Positions 50,146 to 59,874 of a stretch of 64,000 nt of DNA are shown piece by piece. This stretch comes from Agrobacterium tumefaciens_K (GTDB lineage Bacteria > Pseudomonadota > Alphaproteobacteria > Rhizobiales > Rhizobiaceae): positions 1,798,001 to 1,862,000 of the forward strand of contig NZ_JAOEGC010000002.1 of NCBI RefSeq assembly GCF_031801495.1. Reading direction: 5' to 3'. The notes under the pieces were generated by a model. That model saw only the letters and a list, made by a program, of their open reading frames with translations, was not told where the DNA came from and did not search any database. The number at the start of each line of letters is the position of its first letter. Position 1 is the stretch's first letter. The position numbers were made by a program, and so were the translations under genes.

Positions 50146-51066
50146 TCAGTTCGCCGGTGCGGCGGGCGCCGCGGGCGTTACAGGCGGCGTACCGTTGATG
50201 TTGTTGAAATAGCGGAAGAAGGTCGAATCCGGCGAAAGCACCAGCGTCGTACCGGTTCCGTTCAACGCCGTGGCATAGGCACCCATCGAACGATAGAACT
50301 CGAAGAAATCAGGATCGCGCTGGAATGCTTCGCCGAAGACCCTGTTGCGTTCCGCGTCGCCTTCACCGCGCAGCACTTCCGACTGACGGTTTGCATCCGA
50401 CTCGAGTTCGACGACCTGACGGTCGGCGATAGCACGGCGGCGCTGTCCTTCTTCATTACCGCGGGCGCGGATGAGTTCAGCCTCGGCCAGACGTTCCGCC
50501 TTCATGCGGTCGAAGGTCTGCTGCGACACTTCCTGCGTCAGATCGGTACGGCGGATACGAACGTCGACAATGCTCAGGCCGAGCGATTCCGCATCGGGAC
50601 GGAGATCGTCGCGAACGTCCTGCATCATCGATGCACGTTCATCCGACAGGGCCGCTTCGAAGCCACGCAGACCGTAGACACGGCGCAGCGAGGCATCGAG
50701 ACGGGTGCGAAGACGAGATTCCGCCGACATCTGGTCGCCCGAGACGGTTTCGCGGAAGCGGCGCGCATCCGTGATGCGATACACCACGAAAGCATCGACT
50801 TCGTAGAACTTGCCGCCGGAAACCTGAACGCGGATGTTGTCGTGATCGAAACGCAGTGCGCGGTTTTCGATATACTGCACGCGGTCGGCATCCATGAAGG
50901 CGAACGGGAGCTTGAAGTAAAGACCTGGTTGGGTCTTTACATCCTGAATCTCACCGAAGCGCACGACGATGGCCTGCTGGCGCTCGTTGACGACGAAGAC
51001 CGACGAATAGACGAAGAACATCAGAACGGCGAGACCGAGAAGAATGGCCGTAAAACGGTTGCTCAT
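50146..51066 (-). CDS. hflC: FtsH-associated SPFH protein HflC
   Basis: 306 residues. N-terminal membrane helix (about 5-25), SPFH domain (about 25-190), long charged coiled coil (about 190-265), and a C-terminal Pro/Ala-rich end. With HflK it surrounds FtsH and modulates its membrane proteolysis. RRTDLTQEVSQQTFDRM is typical of HflC. One base separates hflK and hflC. Confidence 0.93.
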   Translation of the reverse strand: MSNRFTAILLGLAVLMFFVYSSVFVVNERQQAIVVRFGEIQDVKTQPGLYFKLPFAFMDADRVQYIENRALRFDHDNIRVQVSGGKFYEVDAFVVYRITDARRFRETVSGDQMSAESRLRTRLDASLRRVYGLRGFEAALSDERASMMQDVRDDLRPDAESLGLSIVDVRIRRTDLTQEVSQQTFDRMKAERLAEAELIRARGNEEGQRRRAIADRQVVELESDANRQSEVLRGEGDAERNRVFGEAFQRDPDFFEFYRSMGAYATALNGTGTTLVLSPDSTFFRYFNNINGTPPVTPAAPAAPAN

Positions 51067-51067
51067 A

Positions 51068-52192
51068 TCAGTTGCCTCCCTGCTGTGCTGCGCCGGTATT
51101 GCCGCGCATGATTTCGTTGAGAGGCAGATAAGGCACGACGCCCTGCTTTTCGTCGATGATGACCTTGTTGGAACCCTTCAGAACCTGTTCCATGGTTTCC
51201 AGGAACATGCGCTGGCGCGTTACATCAGGTGCGGTGCGATACTGGTCGTAGATCGACACGAAGCGCTGCGCCTCACCCTGAGCCTCGTTGACGACACGGC
51301 TCTTGTAGGCGTTCGCTTCTTCGAGGATCTGCGCGGCCTGACCGCGTGCGGCACCGAGCTTCTGGTTTGCGTACTGGTTGGCTTCCTGCACGAAGCGGTC
51401 TTCGTCCTGTTCGGCACGCTGAACTTCGTCGAAGGCGTCGGCAACTTCGCGCGGCGGGGCCGCATCTTCGATTGCCACGGCATTGATGGAAATGCCGGCG
51501 CCGTAACCATCCATGGTGGACTGGATAATGCTGCGCACGTCGGCGGCAATTGCCTGACGGTTATCGCGGAAGATATCCTGCGCCGGGCGGCGACCGACGA
51601 TCTCACGCATGGCGCTTTCGGCGACCTGCTGCAAGGTTTCCGCTGGGCTGTCGACGTTGAAGAGATAGGACTTCGGATCGGAAACCGTAAACAGCACCGA
51701 GAACTGAACGTTGACGATGTTCTGGTCGCCGGTCAGCATCACGCCGCTGCTGGAGGACGAGGACGCACGGGCGCCGATGTTCTGCTGCTGCTCCGTAACC
51801 TTGACGATTTCCACCGTCTCGATGGGCCAGAGATGGAAGTGCAGGCCCGGCATCGAGACTTCATCCTTCGGACGACCGAAACGAAGTTCCACGCCCCGCT
51901 CATCCGGCTGGACGGTGTAGATGGACTGAATACCGAGGAAGACCAGAACGACGAGAGCGATGATCGCAACGACGCCGCCGTTGAAATTGCCCGGCATGAC
52001 GTTCTTGAAACGATCCTGGCTGCGACGAATGATCTCTTCCAGATCCGGAGGACCACCGTTTCCACCGCCGCCACCGCGAGGCCGGTTCGGTCCCTGTCCC
52101 CACGGGCCACCGCCGCCGCCCTGATTGTTACCTCCACCGCCGCCGCCCCAAGGGCCGCCGCCGCCTCCATTTTGATTGCTCCAGGGCATCAA
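51068..52192 (-). CDS. hflK: FtsH-associated SPFH protein HflK
   Basis: 374 residues. The N-terminal 60 residues are almost all Gly, Asn, Pro and Trp (repeated GGGGPW-like pieces), then DLEEIIRRSQDRFKNVMPG leads into a membrane helix (about 70-92), SPFH domain, and coiled coil. Typical HflK with YTVQPDERGVELRFGRP. One base separates it from hflC. The Gly-rich cytoplasmic leader is longer than in E. coli. Confidence 0.93.
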   Translation of the reverse strand: MMPWSNQNGGGGGPWGGGGGGNNQGGGGGPWGQGPNRPRGGGGGNGGPPDLEEIIRRSQDRFKNVMPGNFNGGVVAIIALVVLVFLGIQSIYTVQPDERGVELRFGRPKDEVSMPGLHFHLWPIETVEIVKVTEQQQNIGARASSSSSSGVMLTGDQNIVNVQFSVLFTVSDPKSYLFNVDSPAETLQQVAESAMREIVGRRPAQDIFRDNRQAIAADVRSIIQSTMDGYGAGISINAVAIEDAAPPREVADAFDEVQRAEQDEDRFVQEANQYANQKLGAARGQAAQILEEANAYKSRVVNEAQGEAQRFVSIYDQYRTAPDVTRQRMFLETMEQVLKGSNKVIIDEKQGVVPYLPLNEIMRGNTGAAQQGGN

Positions 52193-52330
52193 TACCTCTT
52201 TATATAAGCCTCCCGCCTCCGTTCGAACCGGTCGCTCGCGTCCGGCGGGAATATCGACCTCGTTATAGGAAGGAGAAGCGCCCGTTTCAACGCAGAGGTG
52301 GTAACTAAATACCCACTTGGGGCAAATAGT

Positions 52331-52858
52331 TCACTTTGACGCAGCTCTTCGTAAATAAGTGGCAAATCTGACGGGGTAATCGTCCTTTTCCCCGGCAGGA
52401 ACGGCAGTTTCTTCGACTTTCTCAAAAACCGCGAAATCGATTTCCGGGAAAAACGTATCACCTTCGAGCTCAACGCCAACATGGGTGACGGAAAGTTGAT
52501 CGGCTAACGACATTGCCTGGCGATAGATCTCCCCACCACCGGCGACAAAAACCTCATCGACGCCCGCTTGCACGGCCTTGGCCTTCGCCAGCGCCAGAGC
52601 CTCTTCCAGCGACGACGCAACGTCCACACCATCCGGGCGGTAGTTGCTGTCGCGGCTGACAATGACATGCGGCCTGCCGGGCAAAGGACGCCCACCGACG
52701 GATAGAAACGTCTTGCGACCCATGATGAGCGGCTTGCCCATCGTCAACGCCTTGAAGCGCTTCAGATCCGTGGAAAGCTTCCAGGGCATGTCGAGATCAC
52801 GGCCGATGACACCGTTCTCCGACACCGCGACGATGATCGTGACACGAGGTTCACTCAT
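52331..52858 (-). CDS. folA: Dihydrofolate reductase
   Basis: 175 residues. Substrate-site motif VIGRDLDMPWKLSTDLKRFK (start region) with Asp or Glu in place of the catalytic acid, then KPLIMGRKTFLSVG and FVAGGGEIYRQAM. Reduces dihydrofolate with NADPH; it overlaps thyA by four bases (ATGA), a common coupling because ThyA makes the dihydrofolate. Confidence 0.94.
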   Translation of the reverse strand: MSEPRVTIIVAVSENGVIGRDLDMPWKLSTDLKRFKALTMGKPLIMGRKTFLSVGGRPLPGRPHVIVSRDSNYRPDGVDVASSLEEALALAKAKAVQAGVDEVFVAGGGEIYRQAMSLADQLSVTHVGVELEGDTFFPEIDFAVFEKVEETAVPAGEKDDYPVRFATYLRRAASK

Positions 52859-53649
52859 ACTGCGATCGGTGCCTTGATGCTTGAATCGGCTTCGTAATTT
52901 TCCAGCGTAAAGTCTTCGAACTTAAAGGCGAAAAGATCCTTCACATCCGGGTTGATGCGCATCGTCGGCAATGGTTTCGGCGTGCGCGTCATCTGCAACT
53001 GGGCCTGCGCGAAGTGGTTCGAATAGATGTGCGCGTCACCCAGCGTGTGTACGAAATCTCCGGGTTTCAGCCCCGTCACCTGCGCCACCATCAATGTCAG
53101 CAGCGCATAGGACGCGATGTTGAACGGTACGCCAAGGAAGATATCCGCCGAACGCTGATAGAGCTGGCAGGACAGCTTGCCGTCCGACACATAGAACTGG
53201 AACAGGCAGTGGCAGGGCGGCAGAGCCATCTCGTCCACCAGCGCCGGGTTCCATGCCGAAACGATATGGCGACGGGAATTGGGATTGGTCTTGAGGCTTT
53301 CGATTAGAAGCGCGATCTGATCGATATGCCGACCGTCCGGCGCAGGCCATGAGCGCCACTGCGCACCGTAGACAGGACCGAGATCGCCGTTATCGTCGGC
53401 CCACTCGTCCCAGATCGTCACGCCGTTATCCTTGAGATAGGCGATATTCGTATCGCCTTTCAGGAACCAGAGCAGTTCGTGAATGATCGAGCGCAGATGC
53501 AGCTTCTTGGTGGTGAGTACGGGAAAGCCTTCCGAGAGATCGAAACGCATCTGGTACCCGAACACGGAGCGTGTGCCGGTGCCTGTGCGGTCTCCACGGT
53601 CGGAACCGGTTTCCATCACATGCCGGAGAAGGTCGAGATATTGCTTCAT
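52855..53649 (-). CDS. thyA: Thymidylate synthase
   Basis: 264 residues, typical length. MKQYLDLLRHVMETGSDRGDRTGTGTRSVFG at the start (quoted in part: RGDRTGTGTRS), catalytic Cys in MALPPCHCLFQF, and the end ...FAFKFEDFTLENYE. Makes dTMP from dUMP with methylene-tetrahydrofolate. Start ATG 53649 preferred to an upstream start at 53709 that lacks a family match. Confidence 0.96.
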   Translation of the reverse strand: MKQYLDLLRHVMETGSDRGDRTGTGTRSVFGYQMRFDLSEGFPVLTTKKLHLRSIIHELLWFLKGDTNIAYLKDNGVTIWDEWADDNGDLGPVYGAQWRSWPAPDGRHIDQIALLIESLKTNPNSRRHIVSAWNPALVDEMALPPCHCLFQFYVSDGKLSCQLYQRSADIFLGVPFNIASYALLTLMVAQVTGLKPGDFVHTLGDAHIYSNHFAQAQLQMTRTPKPLPTMRINPDVKDLFAFKFEDFTLENYEADSSIKAPIAV

Positions 53650-53748
53650 GCGGTCCGCCGTCGTTTCAGTCACTATACGGAATATAGTGGCAAGCGGCGG
53701 CGGAACCAACGAGAGATTGGGGTTTTTCCCCGAAAAAGCTGGGGGGCT

Positions 53749-54057
53749 TCAGAGCGTCTGAAGTTTGCCGAGTTCCTTGGCGACAAGATAATAGAAGGTG
53801 ACGCGGGACTTGGAGCGATCCGCCGACATGGCTTTCGCCGCAGACGCGATTGCCTGATCGGCGCTGTCATCCGTCACGCCGAGCTTCTTGCCGCACCAGC
53901 TTGCCTTCACGCGCGCAAGCTCATCCGGATCGGAAGCGGACACAAGCGAGGAGTCCCGGTTGCGCAAGGCAATGCCGAGATGCTTGACGATCTTGCCCAC
54001 GACAGCCTCGTCGGCCAAGGCGTCGTATTTTTTCACATCTGCGAAGTAGTCAGTCAT
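53749..54057 (-). CDS. DUF2853-family protein (102 aa)
   Basis: MTDYFADVKKYDALADEAVVGKIVKHLGIALRNRDSSLVS (in pieces: DVKKYD, VGKIVKHLGIALRNRDSS) and the end SRVTFYYLVAKE match DUF2853, a small uncharacterised helical family common in Alphaproteobacteria. Start ATG 54057; upstream frame has no family match. Convergent with nothing; about 100 bases from thyA. Confidence 0.85.
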   Translation of the reverse strand: MTDYFADVKKYDALADEAVVGKIVKHLGIALRNRDSSLVSASDPDELARVKASWCGKKLGVTDDSADQAIASAAKAMSADRSKSRVTFYYLVAKELGKLQTL

Positions 54058-54239
54058 GTCTGCTCCTTGTGTGCCCCGGCCCGGTGTTTCTTGAAGCGAC
54101 CGGTTGCGGGAAGAATGTGCCAGCAATTTCTTCGCGTCAAGGATGCGCTGGAGCAGAGCGAATGATAAAAGCCTTCACCGATTTGTCACGTTCCCTCTTT
54201 TCTCGCGCCTCGGAAACCCCTATATGAGCCGTGCCGGGA

Positions 54240-54570
54240 TTTATCCCGGCTATGGCGATAAACGGTCGGTGTAATAAACCTATTGGACCCGGGGGCGGTA
54301 CCCGGCGCCTCCACCAAAAACCGGCGGACCTTTTGCAAGGCCGGCTTTTGATGGGGGCGAAATAGGATCGACAAGGGCGTAAAGATCGAACTTTTGCTCG
54401 GCATGATACCGCCGTTATCGGGTCACAAGTGTAGTTGCAAACGACAACAACGCTAAGGAATACGCTCTCGCTGCCTAATGGCGGTGCGGGAATTCCGCTC
54501 TAAAGCCCTTACGGTTAGCCCCGTAAGGCGGGGTTCGGAGGTACCTGGCAACAGAAACCTCCACCTTCTC
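54240..54570 (+). ncRNA. ssrA: Transfer-messenger RNA, permuted two-piece form
   Basis: The acceptor piece comes first and ends ...GGCGCCTCCACCA (CCA at 54314-54316), with the T-arm pattern CCGGG-GGCGGTA-CCCGG. The coding piece starts GGGGGCGAAATAGG (54353), which pairs with CGCCTCC. The tag reading frame is GCA-AAC-GAC... to TAA (54437-54478) and encodes ANDNNAKEYALAA. Exact 5' and 3' processing sites are approximate. Confidence 0.93.
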
Positions 54571-54694
54571 CATTTTGCCGGAATTCGTTTTATGATAGCT
54601 GAGACGCATGCGGCTTCGGCTTTTCCGTTGCTGCGCTTTAAGACATTGCGTATACTTGGTTAAAAGACGTTCGAATAAGGAAAGACAGGACCGC

Positions 54695-55207
54695 ATGGGG
54701 CAGGATCATATCCGTTACGACATTCTCGCACAGGATGCCCTTCGCGGCGTTATTCGCAAGGTATTGAGTGAGGTTGCCGCAACCGGCCGCCTTCCCGGCG
54801 ACCACCACTTCTTCATCACCTTCCTGACGGGTGCGCCCGGTGTGCGCATCTCCCAGCATCTCAAGGCGAAATACGCCGAACAGATGACAATCGTCATCCA
54901 GCACCAGTTCTGGGACCTGAAGGTGACGGAAACCGGCTTCGAGATCGGTCTTTCCTTCTCGGACACGCCGGAAAAGCTCGTTATTCCTTACAACGCCATC
55001 CGCGGTTTCTACGATCCGTCCGTCAACTTCGAGCTGGAGTTCGACGTACCGCTGTCCGACGAGGAAGAGGTGGAAGAGGCCGAGATCACCGCTTACCCCG
55101 TTTCCCACGAGGCGAAGCCCGCAGCGTCTGCCGAAGCACCGAAGGCCGGTGAGGAAAAGAAGGAAGGCTCCGTCGTCTCCCTCGATGCATTCCGCAAGAA
55201 ACAGTAA
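54695..55207 (+). CDS. sspB: ClpXP adaptor SspB (alphaproteobacterial type), 170 aa
   Basis: ATG 54695 with AAGGAAAGACAGGA upstream. MGQDHIRYDILAQDALRGVIRKVLSEV, HHFFITFLTGAPGVRISQHLK (in pieces) and an acidic segment (about 128-140: SDEEEVEEAE), then the C-terminal SVVSLDAFRKKQ that binds ClpX. It binds the ssrA tag and delivers tagged proteins to ClpXP. It lies 120 bases from the ssrA gene. Confidence 0.92.
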   Translation: MGQDHIRYDILAQDALRGVIRKVLSEVAATGRLPGDHHFFITFLTGAPGVRISQHLKAKYAEQMTIVIQHQFWDLKVTETGFEIGLSFSDTPEKLVIPYNAIRGFYDPSVNFELEFDVPLSDEEEVEEAEITAYPVSHEAKPAASAEAPKAGEEKKEGSVVSLDAFRKKQ

Positions 55208-55253
55208 GCAGTTCGCGTGAACTGACGAACAGAATTCAAGGAGAGATATCCGC

Positions 55254-55457
55254 ATGGCTGCCGATATCGTCAATCTGCGTCAGTTTCGGAAACAGAAAGC
55301 GCGAAGTGAAAAAGACAGGCGGGCGGAACAGAACCGTCTGTCTTTCGGTCGCACGAAGGCCGAGAAAAATCTGACATCCGCCCTCAACGACAAGGCAGAA
55401 AAGACGCTCGACCAAGGGCGTCTTGAAAAGCCCGATGATGCGCCGAACAAGGGCTGA
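55254..55457 (+). CDS. DUF4169-type small basic protein (67 aa)
   Basis: MAADIVNLRQFRKQKARSEKDRRAEQNRLSFGRTKAEK (quoted in pieces) matches the small DUF4169-like family, helical and highly charged, of unknown function. It follows sspB by 46 bases in the same direction and may be in one operon with the next gene. Confidence 0.75.
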   Translation: MAADIVNLRQFRKQKARSEKDRRAEQNRLSFGRTKAEKNLTSALNDKAEKTLDQGRLEKPDDAPNKG

Positions 55458-55570
55458 CGCTCCGCAACCGCACCGGCAACACCCCCGGAAAAGAATCGTC
55501 AAACAGGGACTTGCGGAGAAAACATGATCCAGATTTCGAACCGGAAAAGTGTACACCGGAGGCAAATCTG

Positions 55571-55780
55571 ATGATCCGCAAACATTCCGCGACATTGCAT
55601 GGTCATCGTACAAGCATTTCCCTTGAAGATGCATTCTGGGATGAGCTCAAGATCATCGCCGAGAAACGCAAGATCAGCTTTGCGACCCTTCTGGCGGAAA
55701 TCGACGACAACCGTCCCGCCGACAGCAACCTGTCTTCGTCCCTGCGCGTCTTCGTGCTGAACTGGCTGAAGGGTACCTGA
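55571..55780 (+). CDS. Ribbon-helix-helix domain protein (69 aa)
   Basis: MIRKHSATLHGHRTSISLEDAFWDELKIIAEKRKISFATLLAEID (given in pieces: strand HRTSISLEDAFW, helix DELKIIAEKRK, helix FATLLAEID). This is the RHH fold of the family with SISLE-FW motif found across Alphaproteobacteria, function unknown. Start ATG 55571 with a GGAGG upstream; the preceding 110 bases hold no gene. Confidence 0.8.
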   Translation: MIRKHSATLHGHRTSISLEDAFWDELKIIAEKRKISFATLLAEIDDNRPADSNLSSSLRVFVLNWLKGT

Positions 55781-56075
55781 AACGCTTCGCGTGCACTATA
55801 ATTCAATTCTGCCGAAAACTCGTAATGCCGTGAAAGCATTCCTTAATCATTCACGGTCTAATTTGCGCTGCAAGGCATTTTTGGTATTGCGTAGCCTTGT
55901 TCCGATAGCTGTTCCGGCACCCCGTCTCCCGAATGAAACCATCGTTTCCGGAACAGGTGCGACGGCAAACCTCCCCGATGATACCAATCCGATAATTCCG
56001 AAAAACAATCGACGCACGGCCGACAGGCGTCTGGCGCGCTTGAACCGTGTTGTACCGTACTTGCGCTGTCGCCCT
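55781..56075. other. Intergenic region (about 295 bases), no gene seen
   Basis: Between the RHH gene and the convergent AsmA-like gene. Short frames on both strands lack ribosome sites. Confidence 0.5.
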
Positions 56076-59000
56076 TCAAGGCGTCGCAGCGCCCCCATCC
56101 GGTGGAGCCAGTTGCCTGATGGCATTTTCGGTCGGTGGAACAGTCAGCACCGGCGCTGATTGCCGCTCAGGCACGGGCTGCTGTTGCTCTTGCTGCTGCA
56201 AGCGTTCCTGCTGTTCCTTCTCCTGACGAAGCCGTTCCTCCGCCTGTGCTTTCAGGCGCGCTTCTTCCTCTGCCTTCGCTTTCGCTTCAGCCTCGGCGCG
56301 CTCCTTGGCTGCCTGCCGTTCCGCAGCCTGAAAACGGTAGAGCGCAACCTCGCGGCGCAGGCGCTGTTTCTCAAGCACGCTCGCCTGCATGGCTTCGACG
56401 CGCCGTCTTTCCCGCTCGAAGGCCCGAAGCGACAGATAGCCTGTCAGGCCGGATACGTCCGTCGTCAGCGCCGGCGCAGCAAGAGGTCCATTGTAGTCCA
56501 GCCGAAGCGAGGGATCGGCACCGGCAAGCGTTTCCGTGCCTGCATTGAAAAGAAGATCGAGATCGCCTTTCAACGTCGCTCTCGCAAGATCGATCGATGC
56601 CTCGGCGGAAAGCATCACCTGCGGCTGCTCCACACGCAGGTTTTTGAAATGAACGGCGCCACCGCTCAGCGAAAACGGCAGGGAAACATCACCGAGCGGA
56701 ATATCGCCCTGCCACAGGTTCTGGTCGACAAGCGGACGAACCTTCGCCGCATCGATCGGCGGCTGCAGCGCATCGGCGGCTTGCAGGATCGGCTGGAAGG
56801 CAGCCGGATTAAGTCCCTTCAAAACAAGTCCGCCAGTGCGAATTTCACCGGATCCTCCAGCAGATCTGAGAATTTCGCTGACGCTCTTGCCAGTGGATTC
56901 GGCCGTGAAGTCGAGGGCCACGCGACCGGTTGCAACCGGTCCGTTCGCATTTGCCCAGAGAACGGATTGAGGATCGGCGTCCGAAAGCGCGATCTTGGTG
57001 CGGAAAATGCCAGCACCTTCGCCTGTCGACATGGCCAGACGCCCGGAAATCTTCCCTCCCAGGAAAGCACCGGACATATCATCGATGGAGAACGTACCGG
57101 CCTTTTGCGCAAGATTTGCGGAAAAACTCGTAATCGTTCCGAATGGCCCAGTCTCGAAGCTTTCCGCTTTGAATGAAACAGCGGCATCGAGCCCCGGAAA
57201 CGCCGCCATGGCCAGCGTTTTCGCATTCAACGCGCCAGTCTCGGGATCGATCACCGGACCGTAAACGGCATCACCGAACCAGGCAATATCGGCGGTCCTG
57301 ACGGAAAGATCGCCCGTGACGGAATACGGCGCCGCCCTTTGCAGGGTCAGATTGCCGGAAACAGGATTGCCACCCGCCTGCCCGTTGATAGCGGACAGCG
57401 CGATCTTTTCCGGGTCGATTGCGACTTTCGCGCCCGCTTTCAGCGCCATGCCCCCGCCAAGCTGGGGAAGGCCGACGGCGTTCATGATGAGATAGGGCTC
57501 GATATCGGCGCTCTCCAGCGCAACATCGGCCTCACCGCTGCCAAAATCGGCTGCTCCGAGTGCCAGCGATCCGTTGAGCGAAAAATGCGTCCGCTCCGTC
57601 GAAAAACGGATATCGGTCTGCGCAGCGGAACCGAGTGTGCCGTTGAGCTTGACGGAAAGAAGCCCCTCCCCGTCCGCATCGAATGGCAACGGATCAAGCC
57701 CGGCCTGTCCGAACAGGATCGCGGTGGACTGGTTCTTGAGAACCGCTTCCAGTGTCATCGCCGTGTCGTCGGTGATCGACAGGAAATCCGGCATCTTGGC
57801 GACCGCCGAAAGCCTGCTGCCATTGACCGTGCCGGACACGGCAACGTTCGCGCCACCATTTTCGCTGTTGACCGAAACATCGACTGCAAGATCGGAATTG
57901 GCGTACCAGGATGCGCTGGCCGCAAGGCGGTTCAGCAAGGGGTGGTGCGGCAGCTTCTGTTGCAGCATCGCGAAGAACGGCTGCATGTCCGCCGCGCGCA
58001 GATTGATCGTTCCCTTGCCGGCATATTTCAGCAGCGAACCCTGCAATTCGCCCCGCGCCCGAACCTCGGCACCGGCAACATCGCCCGCAGTCAGGTTGTC
58101 CAGCGAAAGCACGCCACCCGCCAGCGTAAATGCCGTCTGCACGTGGCTTGCCGCGACACCCGCCATGGTGAAACGATCCGCCTTGAATTTCGCCTCGATG
58201 CGATGATCGAGCACCGAACCTCCCACCTGGTCGCCAAGAACGAGACTTCCAAGCGCTCTTAGCGCATCGACGTCGATCTCGTTGCCGGACAGGTCGATTG
58301 CGAGGTTCTGGGCTTTGCCATCCGAACTGCGATCCAGTTCGCCCTTGAGGGAGGCGTCACCGATGGCAAGCTCGAGATTGGCAAATCGCTGATGTAGCGT
58401 TGTGAGGGAAACGTCTGCAGAAAAGCCCGCCGCATTCAGCTGGCGGATTGCCGGATCGACGGAACCTGAAAGCCAGTTGGCCAGCCCCGACGGCTGGTTT
58501 GACGCGACAAGCAGATTGCCGTTGAAGGCAGGACCGCCTGAAAGCGTCAGCAAGCCCTTTGCTTCAAGCTGGGTGCGTCCGGGCAGCGTCGCAACGGCAT
58601 TGACCACCTGCCAGCCGCTTCCTTCGGGTCGGACATCAAGGCGGATATCGCGAATGGTCGTGTCGTCGGATACCAGCGCCGGAAGCCGGATGCTCGCCTT
58701 GCCGGGCACAGGTGGCACGGGTATGCGCGCCACCATAGCCGCAAACGCTTCTATGCGCTGACGAACCGACGTCGCGGGCATACGGGACGTTTTGCCGGAT
58801 TGGACGGCAGTCGGCGCAAACCGCTCCACATCGATCTGCTGTCCATCTGCCGTCAGCAGGAATTCCGGCTTGGAACCGGTATCGAGCGTTGCCTCGCCCG
58901 TCACGATGTAGGGATTGTCACTGCCGCCAAGCTCCATGCGGTAACTCGGGATGCGAACGCTTTCGTTCGTCAGCTCGAAGTTGCCGCGCGTGCGCGGAGC

Positions 59001-59783
59001 GGAGAAGATCGACTGGGCCGCCTGCTGTTTCTGCTTGTCGTCCTGACGGAACAGGAAAGAGAACGAACCGCTATAGACCGGCTTACCCAGAGCGGCGGAA
59101 ACAATGCCATCGAGATCGATTTCGACCGGATGATCGTTCGGCATGATGCGAACGCGCAGGCCCATGCGCCCGGCCGCATAGTCCGGCTCGCTGCTCGACA
59201 ACGAAAACGATCCGGAATTGCCGTCAACCGTCGCGTTGCCTTCGGCTTTCCACGGGCCAACCAGCGAACTCGCCGACATGTCGGCATTCAGGCCGGTGAC
59301 GACGCGATTCCGGCCGGACTGTTCATCGATGAACTCTATCTGTCCGCCTTCGATCTGTACGCTTTCCAGAACGACGGTTCGCGCCGGAATTGAAGCCCGG
59401 CTGCCACGCATCCAGTCCAGCGTTCCATCCTTCAGAAGCCGGATGCGGGCTTTCGGTTCCTCGATACGCATATCGAAGATACGCGCTTCTCCGGACAGGA
59501 AAGGCGCCAGCTCGGCGTCCATCGAAAAACGGGCGATCTGGATAAGGGGCGATCCGTCGGCATCCGTTCCCGCCCGCACGTCATGCAGCGTCACGGATGG
59601 AAACGGCAGAAGCCGCGCCTCTACCGGACCATGAACGACAACTTTCTTGCCGACGATGCGGCTTGCCTGATCCTCGAAATCGCGCCGGAAATCCGTCCAG
59701 TCGATGAAATAGGGAATGAGCAGCGCCGAAAACAACGCCACAACAAGCAGTCCGCCCAGGAAAACCAGAATGCGTCCGAGCAC
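56076..59783 (-). CDS. AsmA-like protein (1235 aa)
   Basis: N-terminal membrane helix (about 1-22, LGRILVFLGGLLVVALFSALLIPYF, in part), then AsmA-type repeats of beta strands (pieces such as VTLHDVRAG near 50 and ARIFDMRIEEPKARIRL near 100) typical of the AsmA/TamB superfamily that bridges the envelope. Residues about 1140-1225 form a charged, Gln/Glu/Lys-rich coiled coil (ERAEAEAKAKAEEEARLKAQ and so on), then a short Pro-rich tail. Likely involved in outer-membrane lipid homeostasis by family analogy. No neighbour in an operon. Confidence 0.85.
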   Translation of the reverse strand: MLGRILVFLGGLLVVALFSALLIPYFIDWTDFRRDFEDQASRIVGKKVVVHGPVEARLLPFPSVTLHDVRAGTDADGSPLIQIARFSMDAELAPFLSGEARIFDMRIEEPKARIRLLKDGTLDWMRGSRASIPARTVVLESVQIEGGQIEFIDEQSGRNRVVTGLNADMSASSLVGPWKAEGNATVDGNSGSFSLSSSEPDYAAGRMGLRVRIMPNDHPVEIDLDGIVSAALGKPVYSGSFSFLFRQDDKQKQQAAQSIFSAPRTRGNFELTNESVRIPSYRMELGGSDNPYIVTGEATLDTGSKPEFLLTADGQQIDVERFAPTAVQSGKTSRMPATSVRQRIEAFAAMVARIPVPPVPGKASIRLPALVSDDTTIRDIRLDVRPEGSGWQVVNAVATLPGRTQLEAKGLLTLSGGPAFNGNLLVASNQPSGLANWLSGSVDPAIRQLNAAGFSADVSLTTLHQRFANLELAIGDASLKGELDRSSDGKAQNLAIDLSGNEIDVDALRALGSLVLGDQVGGSVLDHRIEAKFKADRFTMAGVAASHVQTAFTLAGGVLSLDNLTAGDVAGAEVRARGELQGSLLKYAGKGTINLRAADMQPFFAMLQQKLPHHPLLNRLAASASWYANSDLAVDVSVNSENGGANVAVSGTVNGSRLSAVAKMPDFLSITDDTAMTLEAVLKNQSTAILFGQAGLDPLPFDADGEGLLSVKLNGTLGSAAQTDIRFSTERTHFSLNGSLALGAADFGSGEADVALESADIEPYLIMNAVGLPQLGGGMALKAGAKVAIDPEKIALSAINGQAGGNPVSGNLTLQRAAPYSVTGDLSVRTADIAWFGDAVYGPVIDPETGALNAKTLAMAAFPGLDAAVSFKAESFETGPFGTITSFSANLAQKAGTFSIDDMSGAFLGGKISGRLAMSTGEGAGIFRTKIALSDADPQSVLWANANGPVATGRVALDFTAESTGKSVSEILRSAGGSGEIRTGGLVLKGLNPAAFQPILQAADALQPPIDAAKVRPLVDQNLWQGDIPLGDVSLPFSLSGGAVHFKNLRVEQPQVMLSAEASIDLARATLKGDLDLLFNAGTETLAGADPSLRLDYNGPLAAPALTTDVSGLTGYLSLRAFERERRRVEAMQASVLEKQRLRREVALYRFQAAERQAAKERAEAEAKAKAEEEARLKAQAEERLRQEKEQQERLQQQEQQQPVPERQSAPVLTVPPTENAIRQLAPPDGGAATP

Positions 59784-59874
59784 TTGACCTGCATCTCCCT
59801 TCGCGATGCTGAAAATCTATTGCCTTCTGCCTTAACGGCAATCAGCCTTTTGTACCAATCAAATATGATACTGT

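Noticed and set aside
55847..56125. 92-residue minus-strand frame in the gap before the AsmA-like gene
   Set aside because: Overlaps the AsmA-like gene's end and has no ribosome site.
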